The notes: generated by a model not told the origin, from the sequence alone. A DNA stretch of 58,692 nt from an uncultured Francisellaceae bacterium (GCA_945956915.1 CAMFJH010000012.1:1-58692); one strand, 5' to 3'. Counted from the first letter of the stretch, positions 18,768 through 28,189 are shown. Translations and numbers: made by a program.

Positions 18768-18807
18768 AGTCATTAACAGGTATTATTAAGTTTTTAAGAG
18801 ACCTAAA

Positions 18808-19137
18808 ATGAAAAAACCAGTGCATTTGCCTATTCCAGTCAAAAGGACCTTGCATAAATTAGGGCAGGACATTAATGATGCCAGACGTCGTCGCCGCATC
18901 CCTATTGCTTTGATGGCGGAACGCGCGAATATCTCTAGAGCTACAATGGGAAAAATTGAAAAAGGGGATTCTACTGTTTCAATGGGCGCCTATGCTTCGG
19001 TATTGTTTGTACTGGGTATGCTCGATCGCCTAAAAGATGTAGTGGACAGCGCGCATGATTTGATAGGGCGCAGATTAGAAGATGAAAAGTTACCTCAACG
19101 AATACGTATTCCCACTCGATCCAGGGGTGCCCAATGA
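18808..19137 (+). CDS. hipB: HipB-like XRE-family antitoxin
   Basis: The 109-residue protein carries a helix-turn-helix of the XRE/Cro type: IPIALMAERANISRATMGKIEKGDSTVSMGAY, about residues 30-62. The N-terminal segment is basic (KRTLHKLGQDINDARRRRR). It overlaps the hipA-like gene by four bases, the usual order and coupling of a HipBA module. The antitoxin should neutralise the HipA kinase and repress the operon through the palindromes at 18673-18724. A purine-rich tract (AAGAGACC) precedes the ATG. The gene lies between housekeeping rluC-sppA and the leucine genes, so the module looks inserted. Confidence 0.85.
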   Translation: MKKPVHLPIPVKRTLHKLGQDINDARRRRRIPIALMAERANISRATMGKIEKGDSTVSMGAYASVLFVLGMLDRLKDVVDSAHDLIGRRLEDEKLPQRIRIPTRSRGAQ

Positions 19138-20366
19138 GTAGAAACGAAGTTTTGGTTTCAATATCATTAGATAATCAAGATATACGAGTGGGTACTTTAT
19201 GGTTTCATGCGCGTGGGAATAAAGAAAGTGCTTCTTTTGAATATGATAAGGCATGGTTACAATCTTCTGAAAAATTTGCACTTGAACCTGCGCTGCAACT
19301 TACAGAAGGTGCTTTTCATATCAATCAAAATATCACTTTATTTGGTTCTATAGGAGACTCAGCTCCTGATCGTTGGGGGCGAATTTTAATGCGTAGAGCA
19401 GAAGTAATGCGCGCTAAAAAAGAGCACATTGCACCATCTACCTTATTAGAAATGGATTATCTTTTAGGGGTAAATGATGAAGCACGTCAAGGCGCGCTAC
19501 GGTTCTCAATGGCATCTAATGAAAAGCTATTTTTAGCTACTAAACACAAAAATAGTATTCCACCTTTAATCGAACTTCCAAAGTTATTATCTGCCACAGA
19601 ACGATTTTTAGAAGATAATGAAAGTGCAGAAGATTTAAAGCTTTTATTAGCTCCTGGCTCATCCTTAGGCGGCGCTCGTCCAAAAGCATCAGTACGAGAC
19701 AAAGATGGTAATCTAGCGATTGCAAAATTCTCAAGAAAAGACGATGAATTTAATGTCGTTGTTTGGGAAGCGGTAGCATTAACTTTGGCTAAATTAGCAG
19801 GTATTAGAGTCCCAACATTTAGATTAGAAAAAATTCTTCAAAAGCCAGTACTGATTATTCAGCGCTTTGATCGTAATAAAGGAAAACGTATACCTTTTCT
19901 TTCAGCTATGAGTATGTTAAATGCAGTCGATAATGAGCAACATAGTTATCTTGAAATGGCATACGCCTTAGCACAATATGGAAGTTCTCCAGCAGAAGAT
20001 TTGGTAGAGCTCTGGAGACGTATTATCTTCACTATTATGGTCTCTAATACAGATGATCATTTACGTAATCATGGTTTTCTTTATGAACTTGATAAAGGAT
20101 GGCGATTGTCACCCGCATATGACATTAATCCTACGCCACTTTCGGTAGCTCCTCATATTCTAACAACCTCTATTGATTTTGATGACAATACTGCCTCAAT
20201 AGACACAGCTTTGAGTGTAATAGAAGAATTTAGATTAACTAAAGAAAAAGCAGTGCTTATAGTGAATGAGGTAAGTGTGGCAATTAAACAATGGCGAGAA
20301 GTGGCTACTATATTGGGTATTACAAAACGTGAATGCGAGAGAATGGCTAGTGCATTTGTATATTAG
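19134..20366 (+). CDS. hipA: HipA-family serine/threonine kinase toxin
   Basis: The 410-residue product has the HipA N-terminal segment with PALQLTEGAF and FGSIGDSAPDRWGR. A Gly-rich loop with autophosphorylation-type serines follows (GSSLGGARPKASV, about residues 180-193), then the lysine strand (LAIAKFSRKDD). The catalytic loop is SNTDDHLRNHGFL and the metal-binding motif is SPAYDINP. All key residues look intact, so it should be an active kinase. HipA of E. coli phosphorylates glutamyl-tRNA synthetase and triggers persistence; the target of this one is unknown. Its stop overlaps the convergent mvaB stop by four bases, leaving no room for a terminator between them. Confidence 0.9.
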   Translation: MSRNEVLVSISLDNQDIRVGTLWFHARGNKESASFEYDKAWLQSSEKFALEPALQLTEGAFHINQNITLFGSIGDSAPDRWGRILMRRAEVMRAKKEHIAPSTLLEMDYLLGVNDEARQGALRFSMASNEKLFLATKHKNSIPPLIELPKLLSATERFLEDNESAEDLKLLLAPGSSLGGARPKASVRDKDGNLAIAKFSRKDDEFNVVVWEAVALTLAKLAGIRVPTFRLEKILQKPVLIIQRFDRNKGKRIPFLSAMSMLNAVDNEQHSYLEMAYALAQYGSSPAEDLVELWRRIIFTIMVSNTDDHLRNHGFLYELDKGWRLSPAYDINPTPLSVAPHILTTSIDFDDNTASIDTALSVIEEFRLTKEKAVLIVNEVSVAIKQWREVATILGITKRECERMASAFVY

Positions 20367-21265
20367 GACGCAATCAATATTGCTTCTGCGACTTTAGATC
20401 GAGCAGCATGTCCGGTTATTTGTACGACGTAACGCGTGACATCTAATAAGGATTCTAAATCAACACCTGTTTTGATACCTAGTCCATTTAATAAATATAA
20501 AACATCTTCTGTAGCAATATTACCACTGGCACCTTTAGCATACGGACAGCCTCCAAGGCCTGCAATCGAGCTATCGATAATTGCAACACCCATTTCAAGA
20601 CATGCATAAATATTAACCAATGCTTGACCATAAGTATCATGAAAATGAACAGCGATTTTCTCAATCGGAATAACACTAGAAACCGCTTGTATCAAAGCTT
20701 TGGCTTTGGTAGGCGTGCCTACGCCAATAGTATCCCCTAAAGCAATTTCATAACACCCCAAGGCATACAATTTTTGGGCTACTTCAGTTACTGTATCAAA
20801 TGCAATATCGCCTTCATAAGGACAACCCAATACACAAGAAATGTAAGCTCGGATAGGTATCTGATGTTCTTTTGCAAGTATTGAAATTTGCTCGATGTGT
20901 TTTAAACTTTCAGCAATAGAACAATTGGTGTTTTTTCTAGAAAAAGTCTCAGAGGTAGCAGAAAAAACTGCAATTTCCTTAGCACCTGCTTTAATCGCGT
21001 TTTCCATCCCTTGAATATTAGGCACCAAAACTGGGTAATGAATATCCGTATTCTTAGAAATACTTTTTAAGACTTCGCTATTATCGGTAAATTGAGGTAT
21101 CCATTTGGGCGAAACAAAGCTTGTGGCTTCGATGGTTTTTAAACCTGTTTTAGACAAAAGATTGATCAATTCAATTTTAGTATCAGTGGGGATAAATGTT
21201 TTTTCATTTTGTAATCCATCTCGAGGACCCACTTCTACAAGTTTTACATGCCTAGGAAAATTCAT
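20363..21265 (-). CDS. mvaB: hydroxymethylglutaryl-CoA lyase
   Basis: The 300-residue protein starts KLVEVGPRDGLQNE, the metal- and substrate-binding signature of HMG-CoA lyase. It also has EATSFVSPKWIPQ, the VLGCPYEGDI segment, HFHDTYGQA (metal-binding His pair) and the active-site Cys loop GLGGCPYAKGASGN. The enzyme splits HMG-CoA to acetyl-CoA and acetoacetate, the last step of leucine degradation. Its ATG overlaps the liuC stop by four bases. In typical liu operons the biotin-carboxylase subunit gene liuD lies between these two; here it is absent. The C terminus overlaps the end of convergent hipA by four bases. Confidence 0.94.
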   Translation of the reverse strand: MNFPRHVKLVEVGPRDGLQNEKTFIPTDTKIELINLLSKTGLKTIEATSFVSPKWIPQFTDNSEVLKSISKNTDIHYPVLVPNIQGMENAIKAGAKEIAVFSATSETFSRKNTNCSIAESLKHIEQISILAKEHQIPIRAYISCVLGCPYEGDIAFDTVTEVAQKLYALGCYEIALGDTIGVGTPTKAKALIQAVSSVIPIEKIAVHFHDTYGQALVNIYACLEMGVAIIDSSIAGLGGCPYAKGASGNIATEDVLYLLNGLGIKTGVDLESLLDVTRYVVQITGHAARSKVAEAILIAS

Positions 21266-22062
21266 GATTTTTCTCTTTTTTCTAAAAATGTGGTTAAACG
21301 ATGTTGGGCTTCTGGTGTGGTGCGAATTTCTGCGATGAGTTTGGCTGTATACTCCATGGTGGCTTGTTCATCGTTGAAAGCTTGTTCGCTTAAAGTATGT
21401 ATCATGGCTTTGGTTTTTAATAAAGCATCTGTGCTATTATTTAATAATAATTCCACAAAATAAGATAATCGGCTTTCAAGATTATGTTTAGAATGATATT
21501 CGTGAATTAAGCCTAATGCTAAAGCTGTTTTAACATCAAATCGTTCTGCTGTTAGCATGTAGCGCTTAGCAGCACGTGCACCGATTGCATGAATAACATA
21601 AGGGGCAATGACTGCAGGAATAAGTCCTAGTTTGGTTTCGGTTAGGCCAAATACGGTGTCTTCAGACGCTAAAACAATATCACAACACGCTATAAGACCA
21701 ATGGCACCCCCAAATACAGAACCTTGAGTTAAAGCTAGAGTTGGTTTGGGAAAATGATATAAAGTGTGCATAAGGCGAGCCAAAGCCAAAGCATCTTCTT
21801 GGTTTTGCAAAACAGAATGTTTAACCATGCGCCGCATCCAATTCAGATCCGCCCCTGCCGAAAAATGGTCGCCTGAACCTTTTAGGATCAATAGTTGTAT
21901 TGAGCTATCTTCTTGAAGTTGTTTCAATATTTTAGATAATTGGGTTACTAATATATCGTCAAAAGCATTACAAATCTCAGGACGATTTAATATAAGCGTT
22001 GCTATTTGCTTTTGGGGATCTATTCGCAAATCAACTGGGGCACTTAAGGCTTGTTTTTGCAT
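21262..22062 (-). CDS. liuC: methylglutaconyl-CoA hydratase (enoyl-CoA hydratase family)
   Basis: The 266-residue crotonase-fold protein has the oxyanion-hole motif HFSAGADLNWMRRM (residues 65-80) and GGAIGLIACCDIVLAS, followed by FGLTETKLGLIPAVIAPYV. The GADLNWM form is typical of the AUH/LiuC branch that hydrates 3-methylglutaconyl-CoA to HMG-CoA. Translational coupling to mvaB supports the leucine pathway. AAGGAA precedes the start. About 240 bases separate it from the divergent SnoaL-LuxR regulator, which may control it. Substrate assignment rests on motif and context. Confidence 0.88.
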   Translation of the reverse strand: MQKQALSAPVDLRIDPQKQIATLILNRPEICNAFDDILVTQLSKILKQLQEDSSIQLLILKGSGDHFSAGADLNWMRRMVKHSVLQNQEDALALARLMHTLYHFPKPTLALTQGSVFGGAIGLIACCDIVLASEDTVFGLTETKLGLIPAVIAPYVIHAIGARAAKRYMLTAERFDVKTALALGLIHEYHSKHNLESRLSYFVELLLNNSTDALLKTKAMIHTLSEQAFNDEQATMEYTAKLIAEIRTTPEAQHRLTTFLEKREKS

Positions 22063-22203
22063 TCTAAGTTCCTTGTATCATTCATAGTATTAATATAATA
22101 TACAATGCTAAATAATGTTAATGTTTTTTGTTATGCGTACTGAATTACGCATAGTTTATCCCTAAAAAATAGGTGGAATTAGCTTAAATAAGCGCTGGAA
22201 TAA

Positions 22204-22232
22204 TTGACATATAAAAAATAAGCTGGTAGACT
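22204..22232 (+). promoter_or_regulatory. candidate promoter of the SnoaL-LuxR gene
   Basis: TTGACA (22204-22209) matches the -35 consensus and is followed, after 17 bases, by TAGACT (22227-22232), a four-of-six match to the -10 consensus. It points toward the regulator gene at 22304. The intervening leader is about 65 bases with AAGGG before the ATG. Confidence 0.45.
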
Positions 22233-22303
22233 AGATTCATGATAGAGTATAACATTAAATCCGAAAGATAAATATTTCTTATTCTTAAATTAAGGGCATA
22301 TAC

Positions 22304-23005
22304 ATGCATTTTATATCTAAAGAGATTACAGATAAATTTCTACTTCCTTTGTGGAATGAAAAATCCTTAGAAGTTGTGGATGATTTTTTATCGCCTGAGG
22401 TAGAAGTGCGTACCACTTTTTTGTCTGGGCTTGGTCCTGCTATCGTTAAAAAAAATGTGAGTGATACGGTTCAAGCCTTTGCCAATTTTAAAATAAAAGT
22501 GAATGAGTTTGTACAACAAGATAATAAACTAGTCTACCAATGGCAGGCAAAAGGAAAACATGAAGGCACGATATTGGGCATTCAGGGAACAGGTAGGGAA
22601 GCTCATTTTTCAGGTATAGGCTGTGGTGAAATAGTAAACGACAAAATTACTGCATACCAGATTTTTTCTAATATTCCGCAAGTACTTCATACTCTTTATG
22701 CGCAGAATACAGTAGAAAGCTTAACGTCTCCTCAGTTTTTAATACAAGAATTAAATCGATTTACGGATGCCCCTTTAACTCGGCGCGAACTGGAATGTTT
22801 AAGTCATTGGTTGAATGGTTGTACTATTAAAGAATCTGCTAAACGTATGGGCGATATTTCCGCAAGAACCATACAAACCTATAGAGAACATATAAAAGCG
22901 AAATTTCGTGCTCATTCTTATCAACAATTATTTGGCATCGTGCAACAAAGCGGAGTCTTGCAGGTATTATTACAAGGTATACTAAACAGCGTGCCCGGCA
23001 AATAA
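22304..23005 (+). CDS. SnoaL-like domain fused to a LuxR-type DNA-binding domain
   Basis: The 233-residue protein has two parts. Residues 1-130 look like an NTF2/SnoaL-type cone. They include the helix KFLLPLWNEKSLEVVDDFL, then the AFANFKIKVNEFVQQDNKLVYQW strand pair, then GIQGTGREAHFSGIGCGEIVNDKITAYQIF, typical of ester-cyclase/SnoaL pockets. Residues 155-215 are a GerE/LuxR helix-turn-helix (LTRRELECLSHWLNGCTIKESAKRM, then SARTIQTYREHIKAKF). No receiver or PAS domain is present. A ligand-gated regulator is inferred, with the SnoaL fold as sensor. It is divergent from liuC and sits inside the broken leucine locus, so leucine or acyl-CoA metabolites are plausible signals. Confidence 0.8.
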   Translation: MHFISKEITDKFLLPLWNEKSLEVVDDFLSPEVEVRTTFLSGLGPAIVKKNVSDTVQAFANFKIKVNEFVQQDNKLVYQWQAKGKHEGTILGIQGTGREAHFSGIGCGEIVNDKITAYQIFSNIPQVLHTLYAQNTVESLTSPQFLIQELNRFTDAPLTRRELECLSHWLNGCTIKESAKRMGDISARTIQTYREHIKAKFRAHSYQQLFGIVQQSGVLQVLLQGILNSVPGK

Positions 23006-23043
23006 TCAAATATAAAGTTTCTTATTACATTACAAAACCCTAA

Positions 23044-23073
23044 TTGACCTTATCTGTTGCCTTAACCTATACT
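23044..23073 (+). promoter_or_regulatory. promoter of the AAA/DUF4143 ATPase gene
   Basis: TTGACC (23044-23049) and TATACT (23068-23073) are separated by 18 bases, each a five-of-six consensus match. The predicted start near 23080 puts the palindromic repeats (23085-23156) entirely within the first 80 transcribed bases, upstream of the ATG at 23182. Confidence 0.55.
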
Positions 23074-23084
23074 AAACGTATCTT

Positions 23085-23156
23085 TTAACCATGCCATGGT
23101 TATTTTTACCGGTTATTTTAACCATGCCATGGTTATTTTTACCGGTAAAAATAACC
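23085..23156. repeat. tandem palindromic repeat in the leader of the ATPase gene
   Basis: A 29-bp unit occurs twice (23085-23113 and 23118-23146) with a four-base spacer and no mismatches. Each unit contains the perfect 15-bp palindrome AACCATGCCATGGTT (23087-23101, 23120-23134). The second unit also forms a perfect 26-bp palindrome with the bases after it (23131-23156, centre ACCGGT). It begins immediately after the predicted promoter. It may be an operator array or an RNA structure controlling the downstream gene. Confidence 0.92.
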
Positions 23157-23181
23157 AAATTTAGGGAGTTTTGCGGAAAAT

Positions 23182-24531
23182 ATGTTTAGATTCATAGACT
23201 TACATTTTTCAGGCTGGGTTGTGTCCCCTTACCGTAAACCGCTATTACTTCGGGGTGCAAGACAAGTGGGTAAAACCTTCGCAGTTCGCAAATTGGGCAG
23301 GCAATTTGAACATTATATCGAGATTAATTTTGAAGAGGCGCCCCACTTAAAAAAAATATTTGAAGACCCTCAAAATTTAGATCCAAATCGAATTATTCGT
23401 GATCTTTCCATCGCACTTGGCCAAGAAATTATACCAGGCAAAACATTATTGTTTTTTGATGAATCCCAAGTCATTCCTAGAGTAATTATTGCTTTGCGCT
23501 ATTTTTATGAAAAAATGCCTAACTTACATGTGATTGCAGCAGGATCTTTGTTGGATTTTGCCATAGAAAAGGTGGGTGTTCCTGTGGGCCGTGTTGAATT
23601 TTATAATCTTTATCCTATGTCTTTTATAGAATTTTTAAAAGCCCAAAATCTAGACTTGCTTATTAAAGCTATAGTTGAACACCCAGATCCTTCTGTGCCC
23701 GAAAGTGAAATCGTACACAATACGGCATTAACAAAATTGCGAGAATATTTTGCGATTGGCGGTATGCCTGAAGTGGTGCGCACGTGGGCTGAAACCGAAG
23801 ATCCTATGCTTTGTTCTAAAATTCAACACACTATTATACGATCTTACAGGCAAGATTTCAGTAAATATGCAAAAGACCATCAAATTCAATATGTGAACAC
23901 TATTTTTGAAAGTGCTTTACAGCAATTGGGACAAAAATTTAAATTTTCTAAATTACCAGGAGAATATCGAAAAAGAGAACTCTTGCCTGCATTAGACTTG
24001 TTAGTAAAAGCAGGCATTATACACAAAATCTATCAATCCAATGGCCAAGGTATTCCTTTGGGGGCCACAACAGATCAAGAACATTTTAAAATTATATTCC
24101 TAGATGTAGGTTTAAGTCAGGCATTATTGGATTTGAATTTAGGAGATTGGTTTCTAAATAGTGAAACAGCTTTTATTAACAAAGGCACCTTGGTAGAGGC
24201 TTTTGTGGGGCAAGAAATACTTGTGTACAGTGATAACAATCACGATCCTAGGTTGTATTATTGGCAGCGCAATGCTAAAGGCTCTGAAGCAGAGGTAGAT
24301 TACTTAACACAGTTAAACGGGCAATTAATACCTATTGAAGTCAAAAGTTCTGAAGGAGGGCATTTAAAAAGCATGCATCTTTTTTTAGAAGCTCATCCTA
24401 AAACCCCTTATGGTATTCGTTTGTCAACGCAACATTATTCAGTGTATGAAAAAATACATTCATATCCATTGTATGCAGTACCTTTAAGTGTGCAATGGAA
24501 GGCACCTGTTGAATTAATAGATAGAGCTTAA
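23182..24531 (+). CDS. AAA-family ATPase with DUF4143 C-terminal domain
   Basis: The 449-residue protein has Walker A GARQVGKT (residues 25-32), Walker B-like LLFFDESQ (89-96) and the sensor segment HVIAAGSLLDFAIE, all typical of the AAA_14/DUF4143 family. The C-terminal part has SEAEVDYL and PIEVKSS, spaced like the acidic and ExK elements of PD-(D/E)xK nuclease folds, a known feature of this family. The cellular role of the family is unknown; members are scattered accessory genes, often mobile. It sits between liuC and liuB with its own promoter, and its stop is five bases from the convergent liuB stop, so it appears to have split the leucine operon. Confidence 0.9.
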   Translation: MFRFIDLHFSGWVVSPYRKPLLLRGARQVGKTFAVRKLGRQFEHYIEINFEEAPHLKKIFEDPQNLDPNRIIRDLSIALGQEIIPGKTLLFFDESQVIPRVIIALRYFYEKMPNLHVIAAGSLLDFAIEKVGVPVGRVEFYNLYPMSFIEFLKAQNLDLLIKAIVEHPDPSVPESEIVHNTALTKLREYFAIGGMPEVVRTWAETEDPMLCSKIQHTIIRSYRQDFSKYAKDHQIQYVNTIFESALQQLGQKFKFSKLPGEYRKRELLPALDLLVKAGIIHKIYQSNGQGIPLGATTDQEHFKIIFLDVGLSQALLDLNLGDWFLNSETAFINKGTLVEAFVGQEILVYSDNNHDPRLYYWQRNAKGSEAEVDYLTQLNGQLIPIEVKSSEGGHLKSMHLFLEAHPKTPYGIRLSTQHYSVYEKIHSYPLYAVPLSVQWKAPVELIDRA

Positions 24532-24536
24532 TCGTT

Positions 24537-26162
24537 TTACATCCTAAACACGCCGAAATCAGTATCTTCTATAGGTGCATTCAAACTAATAGAAAGCGAT
24601 CGTGCTATTACCTGTCTGGTATTTTTGGGGGGAATAATACCATCATCCCACAATCGCGCACTGCCATAGTGTGCATGTGCTTCGGTTTCATAGCGTTCTT
24701 GAAAATCTTGTTTGAATGCTTTTTCTTCTGCTTCAGTCCAAGGTTCTTTGTGTGATTTGGGATCTTGTTGTTTTGCACGTTTGGCTTTTTGTACATCGGC
24801 CATGACATTTGCAGCTTGTTCTCCCCCCATCACGCCTATGCGTGCATTAGGCCATACCCAGAGGAAACGGGGATCATAAGCACGACCACACATGCCATAA
24901 TTGCCTGCGCCAAAACTGCCACCAATAATCACAGTGATTTTAGGTACAGCAGCATTGCTTACAGCCATAACAAGTTTGGCACCATTTTTTGCAATGCCAC
25001 CGGCTTCATAATGGCTTCCTACCATGAAGCCTGTGATATTTTGTAAAAAAAGTAAAGGTATTTTACGCTGACAGCACAATTCAATAAAATGCGTGCCCTT
25101 TAAGGCGGATTCGCTGAATAATATACCGTTATTGGCAATAATCCCTACCGGATAACCCTCAATGTGAGCAAAGCCGCAGATTAAGGTTTTGCCATATAAG
25201 GCCTTAAATTCTTGAAGCTCTGAACCATCGACAATACGTGCGATAACTTCGCGACTGTCAAAAGGTTTTCTAGGATCATCTGGAATCATACCTTCGAGTT
25301 CTTCAGTAGAATAAAGTGGGGGTCTAGAAGGCTGGGTGACTAGAGGGATCATTTTTTTACGATTAAGATAAGCAACACTCGCACGCGCTAATTCTAATGC
25401 CTGTTGATCATCTTGTGCATAGTGATCAGCTACACCAGAAACCCTACAATGTACATCTGCACCCCCTAAAGCTTCGGCTGTTACCTCCTCACCCGTTGCA
25501 GCTTTTACCAAAGGTGGACCTGCTAAAAAAATGGTTGCTTGATTTTTTACCATAATACTTTCATCGGCCATAGCAGGGACATAAGCACCTCCTGCGGTAC
25601 AAGATCCCATGACGACTGCGATTTGGGGAATGCCTTTAGCGGACATTTTCGCTTGATTGTAAAAAATACGGCCGAAGTGTGTGCGATCGGGAAAGACTTC
25701 TGCTTGATGTGGTAAATTAGCTCCTCCAGAATCTACCAGGTAGATGCAGGGTAAATGATTTTCTTCTGCAATGGCTTGTGCTCTTAAGTGTTTTTTAACG
25801 GTTATGGGATAATAGGTACCCCCTTTAACGGTAGCATCATTGGCAATGATCATGCATTCCAAACCCATTATATACCCTATGCCTGTAATAATACCGCCTG
25901 CAGGCACTTCTTCCTCGTAGAGTTTGTATCCAGCAAGGGGAGAGAGTTCCAAGAAGGTGGAATCCGGATCTAATAGCAAAGTGATGCGTTCTCTGGCCAA
26001 TAATTTTCCTTTTGCACGATGTGTATTTTGAAGATAAGCTCCCCCACCTTCAAGAATAGTCTGCATGATGTCTTCAAGTGCCTGCAGGCGCTTTTGCATG
26101 GTTTGAGTGTGTTTTTGAAAATCAGGATGCTGAGAATCGAGTCTGGTCTGTATGATAGCCAT
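24537..26162 (-). CDS. liuB: methylcrotonyl-CoA carboxylase beta (carboxyltransferase) subunit
   Basis: The 541-residue carboxyltransferase has both halves intact. The N half has [44 protein letters not shown] and [16 protein letters not shown]. The C half has [47 protein letters not shown] and [12 protein letters not shown]. The [12 protein letters not shown] and ITGFMVG forms match 3-methylcrotonyl-CoA carboxylase beta rather than propionyl-CoA carboxylase. It needs a biotin-carrying alpha subunit (LiuD), for which no gene is present in the window. AGGAG precedes the start, and the gene follows the thiolase by eight bases, in one minus-strand unit. Confidence 0.92.
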   Translation of the reverse strand: MAIIQTRLDSQHPDFQKHTQTMQKRLQALEDIMQTILEGGGAYLQNTHRAKGKLLARERITLLLDPDSTFLELSPLAGYKLYEEEVPAGGIITGIGYIMGLECMIIANDATVKGGTYYPITVKKHLRAQAIAEENHLPCIYLVDSGGANLPHQAEVFPDRTHFGRIFYNQAKMSAKGIPQIAVVMGSCTAGGAYVPAMADESIMVKNQATIFLAGPPLVKAATGEEVTAEALGGADVHCRVSGVADHYAQDDQQALELARASVAYLNRKKMIPLVTQPSRPPLYSTEELEGMIPDDPRKPFDSREVIARIVDGSELQEFKALYGKTLICGFAHIEGYPVGIIANNGILFSESALKGTHFIELCCQRKIPLLFLQNITGFMVGSHYEAGGIAKNGAKLVMAVSNAAVPKITVIIGGSFGAGNYGMCGRAYDPRFLWVWPNARIGVMGGEQAANVMADVQKAKRAKQQDPKSHKEPWTEAEEKAFKQDFQERYETEAHAHYGSARLWDDGIIPPKNTRQVIARSLSISLNAPIEDTDFGVFRM

Positions 26163-26170
26163 CTTGTCTC

Positions 26171-27385
26171 CTAATAGCGTTCAAGGGCGATGGCGGTTGC
26201 TTCTCCACCGCCGATACATAAAGCAGCAATGCCACGAGTGAGATTACGTTCTGCGAGTGCTCCTAAAAGTGTACATATTATGCGTGCCCCTGATGCACCA
26301 ATAGGATGTCCTAGAGCACAGGCACCCCCATGAACATTAACTTTTTGATGAGGTAATGCTAAGTCATGCATTGCAGCTAATGTTACCACTGCAAAGGCTT
26401 CGTTAATTTCATATAAATCGACTTCTTCTGCCTTCCAATGAATTTTTTTAAGCAAATTTTTTATAACAACACCGGGTGCTGTGGTAAAAAGCTCAGGTTC
26501 TTGCGCAAAAGAAGCATGTCCGATTATTCTGGCTATCGGTTGAATATTTTGCTTTTTAGCTTCACTCAAGCGCATTAAAACTAAGGCTGCAGCACCATCA
26601 GAGATAGAACTGGAATTGGCAGCAGTCACAGTACCATTTTCTTTAAAAGCCGGTTTAAGATTGGGTATTTTTTCTGGCATTGCTTTGCCAGGCAATTCAT
26701 CTTGGGAAATGACAGTATCCCCTTTAGGAGATTTAATCGTAACGGGAGTAATTTCAGTGTCAAACAATCCTTTTGCAATGGCTTCTTGAGCTCTTAATAA
26801 AGAACTTAAAGCAAAATCATCTTGCATTTTTCGACTAAAACCATATTGCTCTGCAGCTCGTTCTGCAAAAACCCCCATTAATAATCCTTTTTCATAGGCA
26901 TCTTCTAAACCATCTAAAAAAAGATGATCCTTAATGCTGGCATGTCCCATACGATAGCCAGAACGTGCTTTATCTAAAAGATAAGGTGTATTGGTCATAT
27001 GCTCCATACCACCGGCTATCATGATTTTTTGATCGCCTGCTAGTAATACATCATGCGCTAGCATAAGTGCTTTCATGCCCGAGCCACACATTTTATTAAT
27101 TGTGGTACAGCCCACAGAATAGGGTAGTTCTGCCAGAAGAGCCGCTTGTCTAGCGGGCGCCTGACCCAAACCCGCTGTAAGCACACATCCCATTAGGACT
27201 TCGTCTATAGTGTGTGTATGGGGCTTTAGGCCGGAACGTTCTAATGCAGCGCGGATAGCCGTGGCCCCCAAGATCGGCGCATTTAGAGGAGAAAAAACGC
27301 CTTGAAAGCTAGCAATCGGGGTACGGGCATAGCCTGTAATAACAATAGGATCAGTATTTTGTTCTGCATGTATAGGTGAAAACAT
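26171..27385 (-). CDS. acetyl-CoA C-acetyltransferase (thiolase)
   Basis: The 404-residue thiolase has the acyl-accepting Cys in [14 protein letters not shown] (about residue 95), [22 protein letters not shown], the His motif [17 protein letters not shown] and the second Cys in [13 protein letters not shown]. All catalytic positions are intact. It should interconvert two acetyl-CoA and acetoacetyl-CoA; beside liuB it probably processes acetoacetate-derived acetoacetyl-CoA from leucine breakdown. It is upstream of liuB in the same direction with an eight-base gap. AAGGAA precedes the ATG. The gap to kdsB upstream is 30 bases, so kdsB, thiolase and liuB may share a transcript. Confidence 0.93.
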   Translation of the reverse strand: MFSPIHAEQNTDPIVITGYARTPIASFQGVFSPLNAPILGATAIRAALERSGLKPHTHTIDEVLMGCVLTAGLGQAPARQAALLAELPYSVGCTTINKMCGSGMKALMLAHDVLLAGDQKIMIAGGMEHMTNTPYLLDKARSGYRMGHASIKDHLFLDGLEDAYEKGLLMGVFAERAAEQYGFSRKMQDDFALSSLLRAQEAIAKGLFDTEITPVTIKSPKGDTVISQDELPGKAMPEKIPNLKPAFKENGTVTAANSSSISDGAAALVLMRLSEAKKQNIQPIARIIGHASFAQEPELFTTAPGVVIKNLLKKIHWKAEEVDLYEINEAFAVVTLAAMHDLALPHQKVNVHGGACALGHPIGASGARIICTLLGALAERNLTRGIAALCIGGGEATAIALERY

Positions 27386-27415
27386 TTGAAGTTCCTTTTC
27401 AATTACTAGAGTCGT

Positions 27416-28165
27416 TTAATCCTGATATTCAAATTCTTGCGCTTGGGCATATTCCTCTGGCGTATTGACTTCTAGAGTTTGATGCTCTGTTAAGCAAACA
27501 CGAATTTTGTAACCATGCTCCAGCGCTCTTAATTGCTCTAATAATTCTGTTTTTTCTAAAGGCGTTTGTGGCAATTGTGTATAAGAGAGTAAAAAATCTC
27601 TTCTAAAAGCATACAGGCCTATATGATGATGGACAGGTGCTTGTACATCTTCTCTAAAATAAGGGATGGGAGAACGCGAAAAATAAATCGCGTTTCCATT
27701 TAAATCGGTAATTACTTTTACAATGCCAGGGTTATGATAATCGACTTCTTTATTAAAAGGGGTGGCTAAAGTCGTCATTTCAGGGAATTCGCCTACAAGA
27801 TAAGGTTTGACTAACTGTTCGAGCATTTTAGGTTTTACAAAAGGTTCATCACCTTGTAGATTAATGATTACATCCATCTCAGGAAAATGCTGGGCTACAT
27901 AAGCCACTCGATCGCTTCCTGTTTGAATATTCGGATCTGTCATCATAACATTGCCACCAATAGCATGAATAACCGCTGCTATCTCTTCACTATCGGTGGC
28001 AACAATCACTTTTGAAATGTGTTCGCAACGACTGGCATTTTCATACACCCATTGAACCATCGGTTTCCCTTGTATGGGCAATAAAGGCTTTCTGGGTGTG
28101 CGTGTAGAACCAATACGACTGGGAATCACACATAAAATATTGGGTTTAGATAGGGTGCTTATCAT
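27416..28165 (-). CDS. kdsB: 3-deoxy-manno-octulosonate cytidylyltransferase
   Basis: The 249-residue protein has the CMP-Kdo synthetase signature VIPSRIGSTRTPRKPLLPIQGKPMV with the nucleotide-binding Arg/Lys cluster. It also has VIVATDSEEIAAVI, INLQGDEPFV, YFSRSPIPYFR and HHIGLYAFRRDFLL. It couples Kdo to CMP for lipopolysaccharide inner-core synthesis in the cytoplasm. The length is normal (E. coli 248). AGGAG precedes the start. Its neighbour on the same strand is an exported methyltransferase with no known LPS role. The presence of kdsB and gmhA shows the organism makes an LPS with Kdo and probably heptose. Confidence 0.95.
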   Translation of the reverse strand: MISTLSKPNILCVIPSRIGSTRTPRKPLLPIQGKPMVQWVYENASRCEHISKVIVATDSEEIAAVIHAIGGNVMMTDPNIQTGSDRVAYVAQHFPEMDVIINLQGDEPFVKPKMLEQLVKPYLVGEFPEMTTLATPFNKEVDYHNPGIVKVITDLNGNAIYFSRSPIPYFREDVQAPVHHHIGLYAFRRDFLLSYTQLPQTPLEKTELLEQLRALEHGYKIRVCLTEHQTLEVNTPEEYAQAQEFEYQD

Positions 28166-28189
28166 GTTTGATTTTCTCCTAAGTATTTT

